Origin: DATKPE01 sp035524335
GTDB taxonomy: Bacteria > Bacteroidota > Ignavibacteria > UBA10030 > SZUA-254
DNA: 64,000 nt
Assembly (NCBI GenBank): GCA_035524335.1
Contig: DATKPE010000008.1
Span: 19,100-83,099 of the forward strand
Direction of reading: 5' to 3'
Shown here: one piece after another, positions 36,408 to 45,537 of the stretch
How positions within the stretch are numbered: position 1 is the stretch's first letter
Layout of the letters: each line of letters opens with the position of its first letter
Made by a program: the position numbers and the translations under genes
Notes under the pieces: model-generated
Told to the model about the DNA's origin: nothing
The model's input: only the letters and a program-made list of their open reading frames with translations
Database searches by the model: none

Positions 36408-36532
36408 TGCCATTTAAAAATGCAGCAGTGCAAAAATAGTTTCCCACTCAAGCCCAAGCCTGCTTCTACCCTCGTTATCGTATTTGCACCTCTTTCTCCG
36501 TCTCCAGCCGTCATATTCAACGCGAATACTAG

Positions 36533-36552
36533 ACGTTGATATTTATCATCGT
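36533..36552. promoter_or_regulatory. FNR/Crp-type operator (one mismatch)
   Basis: ACGTTGAT-ATTT-ATCATCGT, a near copy of the box at 30407-30426. The following 25 bases are also similar (T-rich run, GCATTAATCATCG). TATCTTTG at 36596-36603 matches the Bacteroidota -7 element TAnnTTTG. The DoxX gene starts at 36667 or 36682. Confidence 0.65.
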
Positions 36553-36666
36553 TTTATTTTAGCATTAATCATCGTTTTTTGCCTTTCCGCCATTGTATCT
36601 TTGTACAGTTAAACGAGTCGAACCGCAGTAAATGTGCACTGCTGGTATTCTGTTAAAAGATAAAGA

Positions 36667-37113
36667 ATGGAGCTAATAAATATGAAGTACGCAGCGTTGT
36701 ACGGAAGGATCTTCTACTCAGGATTTTTTGTCTTATCGGGCCTAGGCCATTTTTCATACAAGACGATTGGCTATGCTGCCTCCCAAGGAGTGCCGTTCCC
36801 TTCAATTCTGGTTCCCGTCTTCGGGATCATGGCAATCGTGGGAGGATTCAGCGTCGCGCTCGGGTTCAAGGCCAAATATGGCGCCTGGATCCTCGCGATC
36901 TTTCTGGTACCTGTTACAATTTTTATGCACAACTTCTGGTCCATTCCAGATTACAACGGCATTCAGCAGGCGATGTTCATGAAGAACGTGTCATTAATGG
37001 GTGGTGCGCTTCTCATTGCATACTTCGGGCCCGGCCCCCTGAGCCTTGACTCCGCCCACCGGTTCCGGCAAAACTTTGCATTCATGCGAAAACATGCTGT
37101 GCGGGTTGAATGA
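36667..37113 (+). CDS. DoxX-family membrane protein
   Basis: 148 residues (or 143 from the ATG at 36682). Four membrane helices with the DoxX patterns RIFYSGFFVLSGLGHF, ILVPVFGIMAIVGGFSVALG and MFMKNVSLMGGALLIAYFGPG. DoxX proteins are linked to thiol or quinone redox processes but have no agreed reaction. It is driven by the second FNR-type promoter. A decayed paralogue of the first two thirds lies at 41930. Confidence 0.85.
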   Translation: MELINMKYAALYGRIFYSGFFVLSGLGHFSYKTIGYAASQGVPFPSILVPVFGIMAIVGGFSVALGFKAKYGAWILAIFLVPVTIFMHNFWSIPDYNGIQQAMFMKNVSLMGGALLIAYFGPGPLSLDSAHRFRQNFAFMRKHAVRVE

Positions 37114-37191
37114 ATCAAAACATGATACTGATCCCTCTCAGAGAATTGAACTTCACAGAACTACTTCGTCGTTTACACAGGAGAAACTTTT

Positions 37192-37671
37192 ATGTCATAT
37201 GAATGGACTAAAAAAGATTTCAAGGTTATACGATCATCGAAAACGCTGAATATCATGCTTTGGATCGCACAATTCCTATTAGGAATTTTCTTTCTCATGG
37301 GTGGTGCTTACGTTTTGTTCCAACCCGTTGGGGCGTTAGCGAATAAGATGTCATTCGTGAACTACTACTCAGCGCCGATGGTAAAGTTCATTGCACTCAG
37401 CGAGATGTTAGGAGCAATCGGCTTAATTCTCCCGTCGTTGCTGAGAATCAAGCCATCACTGACACCTGCAGCCGCAGTAGGTTTAGCAATCATTATGGTC
37501 CTTGCGACGAACTATCACTTTACCCACGGCGAGGCATTTGCTACGCCAATGACCATCATTTTGGGGGTCATTGCATTATTCATTGCATGGGGAAGATGGA
37601 AATTATCTCCGATTCTATCCAAGATGCGTACTACTTCCGCCGTGACACGAGAAGAGGGCTTCGGGCTATGA
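37192..37671 (+). CDS. DoxX-like membrane protein
   Basis: 159 residues with four helices (LWIAQFLLGIFFLMGGAYVLF, VKFIALSEMLGAIGLILP, PAAAVGLAIIMVLATNYH, MTIILGVIALFIAWGRW). This is the DoxX_2 layout. It is 78 bp after the DoxX gene. Its stop overlaps the ATG of the TolC-like gene (ATGA), so it is the first gene of the export operon and probably functionally tied to it. Confidence 0.82.
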   Translation: MSYEWTKKDFKVIRSSKTLNIMLWIAQFLLGIFFLMGGAYVLFQPVGALANKMSFVNYYSAPMVKFIALSEMLGAIGLILPSLLRIKPSLTPAAAVGLAIIMVLATNYHFTHGEAFATPMTIILGVIALFIAWGRWKLSPILSKMRTTSAVTREEGFGL

Positions 37672-39053
37672 ACGTTACTATTATCAGCGCAAGCAAGATG
37701 AGTACTAAGACACAAACAATGCCGACACCATTATGGTACCTCAGAATAATAATGCCACTGGCTCTTATTGTTCTTTCGCTTACTTCATCACCTGCTTTCG
37801 CCCAACAATCGCTTGAGACGTTCCTTCGTCACGCAAAGGAATACAACTTCGATAATCGCGAAGCGCAAACGTTGGTGAAGCAGAGAATGCATGAGGCGAC
37901 TCAAGCGTGGGCGCATCTTCTGCCGTCGCTCTCCATACAGGCCGATTACATTCGAAATCAATATCTCGGTGCTGCAGATATACCCACGGGAGAGCCAGCA
38001 ACAGGTGGTATTCTGCCTACGCGCCAAGTCATCATTACACCCAGCGATCAGCGGGATGTAAGTCTTTCAGCTACCCTTCCGTTAGTCAATTTCTCAACAT
38101 GGGCAGATATTGGTACCGCCACAGCTAACCGCGATGCTCAGCAGGCTCGTCTCGCTGCCACGGAATTAGACGTGGAGAAAACTGTGGCACAGACATACTA
38201 TCAGTTCGTCGGTGCCAGAGAGGTCGCACGGGCTGCTCGCCGCACGCTGACTGCCGCTGAAGATAACGTGCGCTACATTGATACCCGCGCCAAGGCTGGC
38301 CTAGCATTGGATTTGGACTCGAAACGGGCGCTCGCGGAGGTGGAACGCGATCGTCAGGCGATCGAGGACGCAGACTATTCAGTGACCACATTACGCCGTT
38401 CGCTTGAAACCCTCACCGGAATTCGTGTTGAGGAAGACTCGACTTCAATTCCACTTGAATTTCCTAAAGACACTCTTTACAACGACACAACACTCAACAA
38501 CTGGTTACAGAGTTTGGATACGTTGCCATCCGTCCAAGCAGCACTGTATGATCAACACGCAGCAAATCATACAGCTTCGAGTTCCGAGGCTGCGCTTTAC
38601 CCCTCCCTATCGTTGCAGTTTGCTGAAACATTTACGAACGCCACCGGATTTGGAGAATCCCCCTACTACTCGGTTAAACTGCTCGCGTCCTGGAAAATCG
38701 ACTTTAGCAGTTCTAAATCGGCTGACGCCCAAAAAGCCGCCGCTGAGGCTAGTACAGTACGCTATGAACGTGAACGCTCGGCAGTGGCTGACGCTTTGTT
38801 CAACGATTGGCACTCGGTGCGAACGCAAATCGCTAAAAGCCGTGCGGCAGGCAGTTCGCTCATTGCTTCTCGCTCTGCCCTTGCTGTTGCAAGAGAGAAG
38901 TATGGTTCGGGCAACGCCACATTTCTCGAGGTGGTACAGGCAGAGCGCGATGCGTTTTCTGCCGAGGTCACCGACATCCAGGCACATGAGGATCTTGCCT
39001 CGGCGTGGGCGATTCTCCGGTTGAGTGCCGGTCAATCTTTGGTGAAGCCATGA
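37668..39053 (+). CDS. TolC-family outer-membrane efflux protein
   Basis: 461 residues from the ATG overlapping the DoxX-like stop; ATG 37698 is an alternative that still keeps the signal peptide (LALIVLSLTSSPAFAQ). The two repeated TolC halves are visible as coiled, Ala-rich helices (AQTYYQFVGAREVARAAR, EDNVRYIDTRAKAGLALDLD and AVAREKYGSGNATFLEVVQAERDAF) alternating with barrel strands (LSIQADYIRNQYLG, PSLSLQFAETFTN). It forms the outer-membrane duct for the following permease, ATPase and adaptor. Confidence 0.92.
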   Translation: MNVTIISASKMSTKTQTMPTPLWYLRIIMPLALIVLSLTSSPAFAQQSLETFLRHAKEYNFDNREAQTLVKQRMHEATQAWAHLLPSLSIQADYIRNQYLGAADIPTGEPATGGILPTRQVIITPSDQRDVSLSATLPLVNFSTWADIGTATANRDAQQARLAATELDVEKTVAQTYYQFVGAREVARAARRTLTAAEDNVRYIDTRAKAGLALDLDSKRALAEVERDRQAIEDADYSVTTLRRSLETLTGIRVEEDSTSIPLEFPKDTLYNDTTLNNWLQSLDTLPSVQAALYDQHAANHTASSSEAALYPSLSLQFAETFTNATGFGESPYYSVKLLASWKIDFSSSKSADAQKAAAEASTVRYERERSAVADALFNDWHSVRTQIAKSRAAGSSLIASRSALAVAREKYGSGNATFLEVVQAERDAFSAEVTDIQAHEDLASAWAILRLSAGQSLVKP

Positions 39054-40255
39054 CAAACACACTTTTACATACTGAGACTCAAGCAGCTGGAGACAGACCC
39101 TCACGCTCACCTGTGCGATTTCTCCGAATGCGCACGATGACCCGCGTTGCAATGCGCATGATATTTCATGATAGGTTGAAGTTTGCAGGAACACTATTTG
39201 GTGTCATCTTTGCGGTCGTTCTCACCAACCAGCAATTAGGTGTGTTTCTGGGATTACTGTCTAAAAACACCATGTTCATCGACAATGCTGGGGCAGAGTT
39301 GTGGATTGTGCCTGCTTCGACGAAAACCTTGCAGGCGGGAAAGCCACTACCAATGTCAGCGCTCTATACTGCACGCACAATACCAGGCGTCGCATGGGCG
39401 GAGCCTCTTCTGTTCGGTGGAGCGACAATTTCGCTACCGGCTGGCGGAAGCGAACCGTTGACTCTGATTGGGACAACCGCAGCCCATTGGCGTGGCGGAC
39501 CCTGGAATGTCGTTGCAGGGACAGTCGACGCTCTTCGCACACCCGAGACTATGTTCTTTGAGGACTCGGAGCGGGACAAGTTGGGCGGTCTAAATATTGG
39601 AAGTGTGCGCGAAGTGAACGGCCATCGTACTATCGCGGCGGGATTCACCTGGGGATTGCTACCTTTTGGACCATCCTACGCATTCACTGAATACGACAAC
39701 GCCCGTGTTCTCATGGGAACACCCTCCGACGAAACCAGCTTTGTTCTCATTGGAGTCGCTCCGGGTGCAAATGTCGATTCAGTGGAGCAGGCATTGGCAG
39801 CAAGTATTCACGGGAATCAAGTACTCAGCACTAGTGAGTTTCGCAGCCTCGTCTTGAACTATCTCCTGACGCAGACAGGGATCGGTACCACGACCGGCTC
39901 CTCAACGATTATGGGGCTGCTCATTGGATTGATCATTGTTTCCTTGTCGATGTTCTCTGGGGTCGTAGATAACATCCGCGAGTTCGGCACATTGAAAGCG
40001 ATAGGTTGTCGCAATCGTGATCTCGCATTTGTGTTACTGCTCCAAGCCACGGTTTATGCGATGATCGGATCGGTAATAGGCCTGCGATTGGTATCATTGA
40101 TGTCAGATGCGATACGCTCTCCAAAGCTAGCACTTGTTTTGCCCTGGCAAGTGTTTGCTGCCACACCATTCGCGATGGCTTTCCTTTGCGGTGTGGCATC
40201 TTTGCTTGCCCTCAAACGTATTCGAAAAGTTGAACCTGGAATGGTGTTCCGATGA
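39050..40255 (+). CDS. ABC transporter permease (DevC/MacB FtsX-like)
   Basis: 401 residues from the ATG that overlaps the TolC stop (ATGA). One N-terminal membrane helix, a large periplasmic domain (about 75-290, starting with GAELWIVPASTKTLQAG) and three C-terminal helices of the FtsX type (starting GLLIGLIIVSLSMFSGVV, FVLLLQATVYAMIGSVIGL and an AFLCGVASLLAL segment). The segment NIREFGTLKAIGCRNRDL is the usual coupling loop. It resembles DevC of the DevBCA exporters, which move glycolipids or lipophilic compounds. Confidence 0.9.
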   Translation: MTNTLLHTETQAAGDRPSRSPVRFLRMRTMTRVAMRMIFHDRLKFAGTLFGVIFAVVLTNQQLGVFLGLLSKNTMFIDNAGAELWIVPASTKTLQAGKPLPMSALYTARTIPGVAWAEPLLFGGATISLPAGGSEPLTLIGTTAAHWRGGPWNVVAGTVDALRTPETMFFEDSERDKLGGLNIGSVREVNGHRTIAAGFTWGLLPFGPSYAFTEYDNARVLMGTPSDETSFVLIGVAPGANVDSVEQALAASIHGNQVLSTSEFRSLVLNYLLTQTGIGTTTGSSTIMGLLIGLIIVSLSMFSGVVDNIREFGTLKAIGCRNRDLAFVLLLQATVYAMIGSVIGLRLVSLMSDAIRSPKLALVLPWQVFAATPFAMAFLCGVASLLALKRIRKVEPGMVFR

Positions 40256-40947
40256 AAAATTTGCTAAACAATGGACGTGCCGTGAACGTGCGCGGCCTAA
40301 ACAAAATATACGGATCTGGCGCTGTTGCATTTCAAGCATTAAAAGACGTCGACTTTCACGCAGATGTCGGTGAGTTCCTCATGCTCTCCGGTCCTTCGGG
40401 CAGCGGAAAAACTACGCTGCTGTCAATTCTTGGCTGCGTTCTTCGACCGACATCCGGAGAGGTGTTCCTATTCGATCGAGATATCGCCCCTGCGCGCGAA
40501 GATGAAATGCCATCTTTGCGAATCAACCTGATCGGGTTTGTGTTCCAAGGTTTCAATCTTATTGCATCACTTAGCGCAAGTGAGAACATAGCATTGGTAC
40601 TGCAATTACGAGGTTGGCAACCAAAGGAGGCAAGGCGCGAAGCAATGAAACTACTCACGGACGTGGGGATCCCGGAAAAAGGCAATTCACTGCCACGCGA
40701 TCTTTCTGGCGGGCAGCGTCAGCGAGTAGCTATTGCACGCGCGATGGCCGGTCGTCCCCCACTCATACTCGCCGATGAGCCTACTGCAAATCTTGACGGA
40801 CATACTGGCTTGCAAGTCACCACCATGCTCAAAGAACTTGCTCGCGTGCACGGCTCTACCGTAGTTGTAGTCACACACGATAACCGCATCTTTCACCTGG
40901 CAGATCGTCTCGTGCATATTGAGGACGGTCGCATTAGAAAGGAATAA
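40252..40947 (+). CDS. ABC transporter ATP-binding protein (DevA/LolD/MacB type)
   Basis: 231 residues. Walker A GPSGSGKT (47-54), Q-loop GFVFQGFNL, signature LSGGQRQRVAIARA, Walker B LILADEPTANLD and the switch His in VVVTHDNR. Start overlaps the permease stop by four bases. Supplies energy to the permease at 39050; three bases later the adaptor gene begins. Confidence 0.94.
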   Translation: MKNLLNNGRAVNVRGLNKIYGSGAVAFQALKDVDFHADVGEFLMLSGPSGSGKTTLLSILGCVLRPTSGEVFLFDRDIAPAREDEMPSLRINLIGFVFQGFNLIASLSASENIALVLQLRGWQPKEARREAMKLLTDVGIPEKGNSLPRDLSGGQRQRVAIARAMAGRPPLILADEPTANLDGHTGLQVTTMLKELARVHGSTVVVVTHDNRIFHLADRLVHIEDGRIRKE

Positions 40948-40949
40948 TT

Positions 40950-41882
40950 ATGAAACTCAAAACCGTTTTACCATATGTGGGTGCACTCGTTGGCGCACTG
41001 ACAATATTCTTCACCGTCCGGTCCGTCCTCAGTGGACCTTCTACTACGCCTCGGAAGGAGGATGAACTCGTCGCCAAGCGAACCAGTACATTGGCTGGCG
41101 CCAGCGACGAACGGGTCGTGATACCGAGCGAAGGATTGGTTGCTGGGAACGCTGTCGTCGAGCCGCGTGATCGTGAGACGAAGGTGGCAGCCGCGGTTCC
41201 CGGGCGGATACAAAGAATTGCAGTGCGGGAAGGCGAGAGAGTGACGAAAGGGGCTCTTCTCGTTCAGCTCGAGGATTCACCCAATAGGGCTGCACTGCTG
41301 GCGGCTGAGGCGGATTTAGCTTCGGCGCAAGCGCGGGCGAAACTCTCTGCCGAGTCATTTGAGCGGATCGCTCAGGCAGCAAGAGGTGCTGCCGCCACAT
41401 CGGACGATCTCGACAAGGCAATGAGACAGGCGGAAAGTGACAGCCTTAGTGTCGAGGCGTATCGAGCCCGCCGCGACCAAGCTAGAGCAAATCTTGAACA
41501 ACTGGCAGTACGCGCCCCGATCGACGGCGAAATCCTTCAGGTGAAGTACCGGGCGGGGGAATATGAAACTCCAGGAGGCGATCCCCTTGTGGTCATGGGA
41601 GACGTGAGCGCTTTGCGGGTTCGGGTTGACGTCGATGAGCGTGACATCGGTCAAATCGCGATCGGTGACTCCGCCTTCGTCGTCGCCGACGCCTTCCGTG
41701 ACACGAAGTTCACCGGGAAAGTGGTAGAGATTGGGCGGCGCATGGGTCGCAAGAATATTCGTACTGATGATCCGACAGAACGCATTGATACGAAAATCAT
41801 AGAGACAGTGATCGAGCTGGATCAAGCAAACGGACTCGTGCCCGGTCTGCTCGTAACCGGATATATCAAGCCTGCGAAATAA
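40950..41882 (+). CDS. HlyD/DevB-type periplasmic adaptor protein
   Basis: 310 residues. N-terminal membrane anchor (about 9-28). A barrel-sandwich half-motif (VPGRIQRIAVREGERVTKGALL) is followed by a coiled-coil hairpin (about 110-185, Ala/Glu-rich) and the second half-motif RAPIDGEILQVKYRAGEYETPGG. The beta-barrel has VRVDVDERDIGQIAIGDSAFV. It bridges the permease with the TolC-type duct encoded at the start of the operon. The 3' flank carries a decayed DoxX/VOC piece. Confidence 0.92.
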   Translation: MKLKTVLPYVGALVGALTIFFTVRSVLSGPSTTPRKEDELVAKRTSTLAGASDERVVIPSEGLVAGNAVVEPRDRETKVAAAVPGRIQRIAVREGERVTKGALLVQLEDSPNRAALLAAEADLASAQARAKLSAESFERIAQAARGAAATSDDLDKAMRQAESDSLSVEAYRARRDQARANLEQLAVRAPIDGEILQVKYRAGEYETPGGDPLVVMGDVSALRVRVDVDERDIGQIAIGDSAFVVADAFRDTKFTGKVVEIGRRMGRKNIRTDDPTERIDTKIIETVIELDQANGLVPGLLVTGYIKPAK

Positions 41883-41929
41883 TTCAGGCAAATTAAATTG
41901 AAGAATTAAAATAGAAAGTACCCGTTTGT

Positions 41930-42230
41930 ATGAAGTACGCGTTATTGTGTTGAAAAATCTTTTTCTCAGCAATCTTCATCTTGTCAGTTCTCGAACATTT
42001 TTCGAATCGGACAATTTACTATGCAACATAGCAAGGCGTACCCCTTCATTCAGAATTTGTCCCCCTTGCAGGAATTATGACGATCTTAGGATGCCTTAGT
42101 ATTGCCATCGGATACAAGGCTCACTGTGGGGCTTGCATACTCTGGTACTTTATCTTCGAAAAGCATTCTGATTGAAGATCCTGTCGGAAACAAAATGATC
42201 TTAACAGCTGACAACCGACAATTGAAATAG
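41930..42230 (+). pseudogene. Fused remnant of DoxX and VOC genes
   Basis: From ATG 41930 the sequence reads MKYALLC, stop, KIFFSAIFILSVLEHFSNRT, IYYAT, stop, QGVPLHSEFVPLAGIMTILG and IAIGYKAHCGACIL. This follows the DoxX protein at 36667 (MKYAALYGRIFYSG, QGVPFPSI, VALGFKAKYGAWIL) residue by residue. In another frame it then reads ILIEDPVGNKMILTADN, the C-terminal end of a VOC protein like that at 35547 (VDDPAGNKIILSLN). So a DoxX 5' part is joined to a VOC 3' tail, with several stops. Confidence 0.85.
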
Positions 42231-42284
42231 AGGGAAACGGATTGTATAATTTATCTAATCAATAACGTGGGAAAGGATTTCGTA

Positions 42285-42803
42285 ATGCGCGAATCAATTC
42301 TGAAAGCTGTTTCCCTAGGAGGATTGAGTCAAAGCAGCCTCTCGCGGACTGGAAAAAGACGCGTCTCCCGCTTTCTCTTGTCATTGACGTTGTTTATGGT
42401 GCTGGCATTCCAACCGGCTCCGGACATGAAAGGTGCCTTGATTGTTCATGTCGCAGGGCTAAGAAATTCAAATGGCCAAATAATATTCTCTCTCTATAAC
42501 CGCAAGGATGGATTCCCAGGTGACAGTTCAAAGACTTTTCGATATGCCACTTCCGGAATAATCTCAGACAGTTGCATGGTGACATTTGAGAACCTGCCGT
42601 TTGGACAATATGCCCTTTTCTGTTTTCACGATGAAAACAGCGACAAGAAGTTCGACAGAACTTGGTATGGAAAACCTACAGAAGGTGTTGCGTTCTCGAA
42701 TAACGTTCACGGGAGCATATTAGGTTCTCCGTCCTTTGAAGATGCGAAGTTCGACTTTAGAAGCCGAGAGGATAGCTTGAAACTAACAATCAGTTATTTT
42801 TAA
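42285..42803 (+). CDS. DUF2141-family secreted protein
   Basis: 172 residues from ATG 42285 (AAAGGA upstream; a GTG at 42267 is a weaker alternative). The N-terminus is basic and then hydrophobic (FLLSLTLFMVLAF), suggesting export. The mature domain contains GALIVHVAGLRNSNGQIIFSLYN, the central FENLPFGQYALFCFHDENSD-type segment and WYGKPTEGVAFSNN, the pattern of DUF2141 proteins. Function unknown. It stands alone between the decayed DoxX/VOC piece and HTH copy B. Confidence 0.8.
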   Translation: MRESILKAVSLGGLSQSSLSRTGKRRVSRFLLSLTLFMVLAFQPAPDMKGALIVHVAGLRNSNGQIIFSLYNRKDGFPGDSSKTFRYATSGIISDSCMVTFENLPFGQYALFCFHDENSDKKFDRTWYGKPTEGVAFSNNVHGSILGSPSFEDAKFDFRSREDSLKLTISYF

Positions 42804-42990
42804 AACGAAATAAGGGATACCAAGTTTTGAGCAAAAACAAAGAGCGGCAGATTTAACGCCTGAGATAAATTGATCGGACCTGAAATGAATAACGTAAGCC
42901 GCAATAGAAATGTGAGAATGCGTTGTGCCATTTCTTTCATGAATCTTCGGTTTGTAGCTGAACTTGCCCTCCTCATCTTGTTCTAATGAT

Positions 42991-43426
42991 TCACATCAAG
43001 TCTAGCCCTTCAAGACGCTCAGTCATTTTCATTGAAGGTATCTTTTGACCTCCCTCCCACCTCGCCAGCGTCCCAGGATCAATACCCAATTCCATCGCCA
43101 AGTTCCTCAGGCTCAATCCTTTCTGAATTCTATACTGCTTGATCTTCTCTCCAAGGGTGGTTGCGTTGCTTTTTACCGGATCGTAGCCAAGAAATTTGAT
43201 AATCCTTGGGCAAGAGGTACAATCTTGGGCTGGTTCGGTTCTTTTCCCAGTTGGTAACGGTCGAGGTGGTTGCATTGACTAACGCTGCCACGTCCTTCTG
43301 ATGAATTCCGAGATCTAGCCTCCGCTTCCTAATATGATCCCCCAGAGTCACGAAGTCCTCAGGATATCCTGGATTGCGAGGTTTTTGGGTCTTGAGGGTC
43401 ACGTAGCAAAAGGGCAACGCAACCAT
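42991..43426 (-). pseudogene. Two-HTH (XRE-type) regulator, copy B, frameshifted
   Basis: The ATG at 43426-43424 begins MVALPFCYVTLKTQKPRNPG, then HTH one (TLGDHIRKRRLDLGIHQKDV, TVTNWEKNRTSP). After a frame change near 43200 the sequence continues IIKFLGYDPVKSNATTLGEKIK, HTH two (RIQKGLSLRNLAMELGIDPG, TLARWEGGQKIP) and ends LEGLDLM at the stop at 42991. It is the best-preserved sequence of the family apart from the frameshift. Its start codon overlaps the first bases of a yifB fragment lying on the other strand. Confidence 0.85.
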
Positions 43427-43534
43427 GCCCCTGCGGCTACTTTATCGATCCGGGGCGGGAATGCAGTTGTGCACCGACGCAGATACAAAAGTACATGGCC
43501 CGCATCTCCGCTCCCCTGCTGGGCAGATTAGAAG
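43423..43534 (+). pseudogene. yifB fragment (internal), starting at the NPCxCG motif
   Basis: Reads PCPCGYFIDPGRECSCAP then TQIQKYMARISAPLLGRL in one frame, matching residues 352-388 of the intact YifB (PCFCGNFTDPSKECTCTP, LQIQKYMAKISGPLLDRI). Homology starts exactly at the codon for Pro352, abutting the ATG of HTH copy B, and stops at about 43534 in AT-rich sequence. All four Cys of the motif are kept, so decay is recent or the source was a related gene rather than the local copy. Confidence 0.85.
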
Positions 43535-43571
43535 ACAAAATCAAATTAATAATTAAAAAATTGTTATGGCG

Positions 43572-43587
43572 TCAAATCATGATTTGA
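43572..43587. promoter_or_regulatory. 16-bp perfect palindrome downstream of the NikR-locus receptor
   Basis: TCAAATCATGATTTGA, 25 bp beyond the receptor stop codon. On the minus strand it is followed after 9 bp by a T-rich stretch. It could be a weak terminator or a protein site; without a loop it is not a classical terminator. Confidence 0.35.
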
Positions 43588-43611
43588 TGGGCCCGAATAG
43601 AATCCCTCGCG

Positions 43612-45453
43612 CTAGAGAGACACTCGCACACCGACATTCACCGTTCTTCCCGGCATCGGGTAACCATAGATTGTTTGATATGACTGGTTCAATAAATTCC
43701 GGGCGTTGAGCGACAGAATATACTTTTCGGTGACTTGTGCGCTAAATTTGATTTCCACGTTTGTGTAATCCGGCAACTTCACAATCGAGTATGTGTTATC
43801 CAGTCCATACATCGAACGAACATATTGTGCGCTCAGAGACGAAGTCAATACACTCCAGCGGTATTGTGCACTCACATACGCTTTGTGTTTCGGAACGGAG
43901 ACCGTGTTTTCCGCATTGTCCGTCAATGAATAATTTGCACTTGATACGAAATTGTCCGTGATAAACCATTGCAGAGAACCTTCGACGCCGCCATACCGGG
44001 ACCCGCCGGAATTAACCGTATGCATCGAATACCACTGGTCTATAATCGTGTTTTTTACGTCCATCCTGAATCCGGCAATATCAACGATGGCCGTGTGCCC
44101 AAAAGTATGGGAAACGCCGATTTCATAATTCCATAACTCCTCCGGATCCAATCTGGAGGCAACCGGTGTTAATTGAAAGATCTCGAACACCTGTGGCGCC
44201 CGGTATCCTTTTCCGACCGATGCACGAAGAGTTGTTTCCTGATTAAATTGATAATTCAGACCAGCCTGCGGTACAACGATATCGCCGAAATAGCTGTTAT
44301 GCGCGTACCGAACGCCTGCATTTGCCAATACGCGATCGGATAGGTTTTGCTGCACGCTCACATATCCCGCATAATCCTTTATCGACTGTGTTCCAAAATT
44401 CATCAACGTATTTGAGCCAGTGCCACCATTTTCCTGAATATCAATTCCAACGGCGATCGTATTGTTGCTGAAAAGCATTAATGTCTGATACAAATTCAGG
44501 ACGGCCAGATGATCGTCCGAGACCCAGCTGAAATTGTCATAGTACGGGGATAGTTCATTGTGGCCAAAATTATATGTCATACGAATACCGCCCCTGGAAA
44601 TACCGAAATCATTTTCCAGCGACGCACCAGCATACCCGCGGCTTATATGCATCCAGTTATTCGTGTCGGGGGATACAATCATTCCCGGATCATACGTATC
44701 GAAATGCGTCAAACTTCCGTCGAGTGTAAAATGGTACTGGTCATTTATTTGATATGATGATTTCAGATAACCGCTGTTGGCGGTGTATTCCGACCAAGGG
44801 CGTGAGCCGTCTGTATGCTCATGCGTGAACGATCCCAGGACATTCCAACCATTTTGCTGATATCCGAGATGTGCGCCGTATTGTTCTGCATCATAACTTC
44901 CATACGAAATCGACGCATCACCCAGCATTCCATCTTGCAATGTTTTATGCGTAATGATGTTGATGACACCTCCCATTGCATTGGAGCCGTAGAGCATCGA
45001 TGCCGGACCGCGGATAATTTCAACCCGCTCGATATTTGTGGAAAGGTATCCGTCATCTATTGGATGACCATACCAGCCCATATATTGCGGTCGTCCATCG
45101 ATCAACGTGAGAACCTCGTTATTCGGACTGCCTCCAATACCCCGTATATTGATTTGACCTGCGGCCGAATTCACTCCGAATCCCAGCACATCCCGCTCTG
45201 TTATAAACACGCCTGGCACATTCTGGCTAATGACGGAAAAAATAGATTTATCCGGATTTGCATTGATGTCCTCTGAGGAAATAACACTGATTGACGGTGA
45301 GACCAGGCTCCGCGGAATTTGCGTCAGCGTTGCCGTTACTGTGACAGGATCGAAGTTGTACGTTTTCAGTGTGTCCGGAGGGACGTTCTCGTGTGCAAAC
45401 ACAATTCCTGCAAGAACAAAGAGTAACATCGGGGCAGCTATGCATCGCATCAT
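43612..45453 (-). CDS. TonB-dependent receptor of the nickel (NikR) locus
   Basis: 613 residues. Signal peptide ends VFAHE. The plug (about 40-165) has VTVTATLTQIPRSLVSPSIS, INIRGIGGSPNNEVLTLIDGRP and IIRGPASMLYGSNAMGGVINI. The barrel ends YPMPGRTVNVGVRVSL. The length and plug style are those of small BtuB-like receptors. It lies in one transcription direction with a cupin and nikR, so nickel (or a nickel chelate, or cobalt) is the inferred substrate. No cobalamin riboswitch is visible in the 85 bp between it and the cupin gene. Confidence 0.88.
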   Translation of the reverse strand: MMRCIAAPMLLFVLAGIVFAHENVPPDTLKTYNFDPVTVTATLTQIPRSLVSPSISVISSEDINANPDKSIFSVISQNVPGVFITERDVLGFGVNSAAGQINIRGIGGSPNNEVLTLIDGRPQYMGWYGHPIDDGYLSTNIERVEIIRGPASMLYGSNAMGGVINIITHKTLQDGMLGDASISYGSYDAEQYGAHLGYQQNGWNVLGSFTHEHTDGSRPWSEYTANSGYLKSSYQINDQYHFTLDGSLTHFDTYDPGMIVSPDTNNWMHISRGYAGASLENDFGISRGGIRMTYNFGHNELSPYYDNFSWVSDDHLAVLNLYQTLMLFSNNTIAVGIDIQENGGTGSNTLMNFGTQSIKDYAGYVSVQQNLSDRVLANAGVRYAHNSYFGDIVVPQAGLNYQFNQETTLRASVGKGYRAPQVFEIFQLTPVASRLDPEELWNYEIGVSHTFGHTAIVDIAGFRMDVKNTIIDQWYSMHTVNSGGSRYGGVEGSLQWFITDNFVSSANYSLTDNAENTVSVPKHKAYVSAQYRWSVLTSSLSAQYVRSMYGLDNTYSIVKLPDYTNVEIKFSAQVTEKYILSLNARNLLNQSYQTIYGYPMPGRTVNVGVRVSL

Positions 45454-45537
45454 TTGGTATTCCTTATTTCACAACCTCTGAATAATCGGCTTTCCCCTCC
45501 CGGTCGCCATCGTGGGACAAAGATCGACAAGCCGCCT

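Noticed and set aside
45454..45537. Cobalamin riboswitch before the NikR-locus receptor
   Set aside because: The gap is only 84 bp and shows none of the conserved riboswitch core. The nearby nikR explains regulation better.
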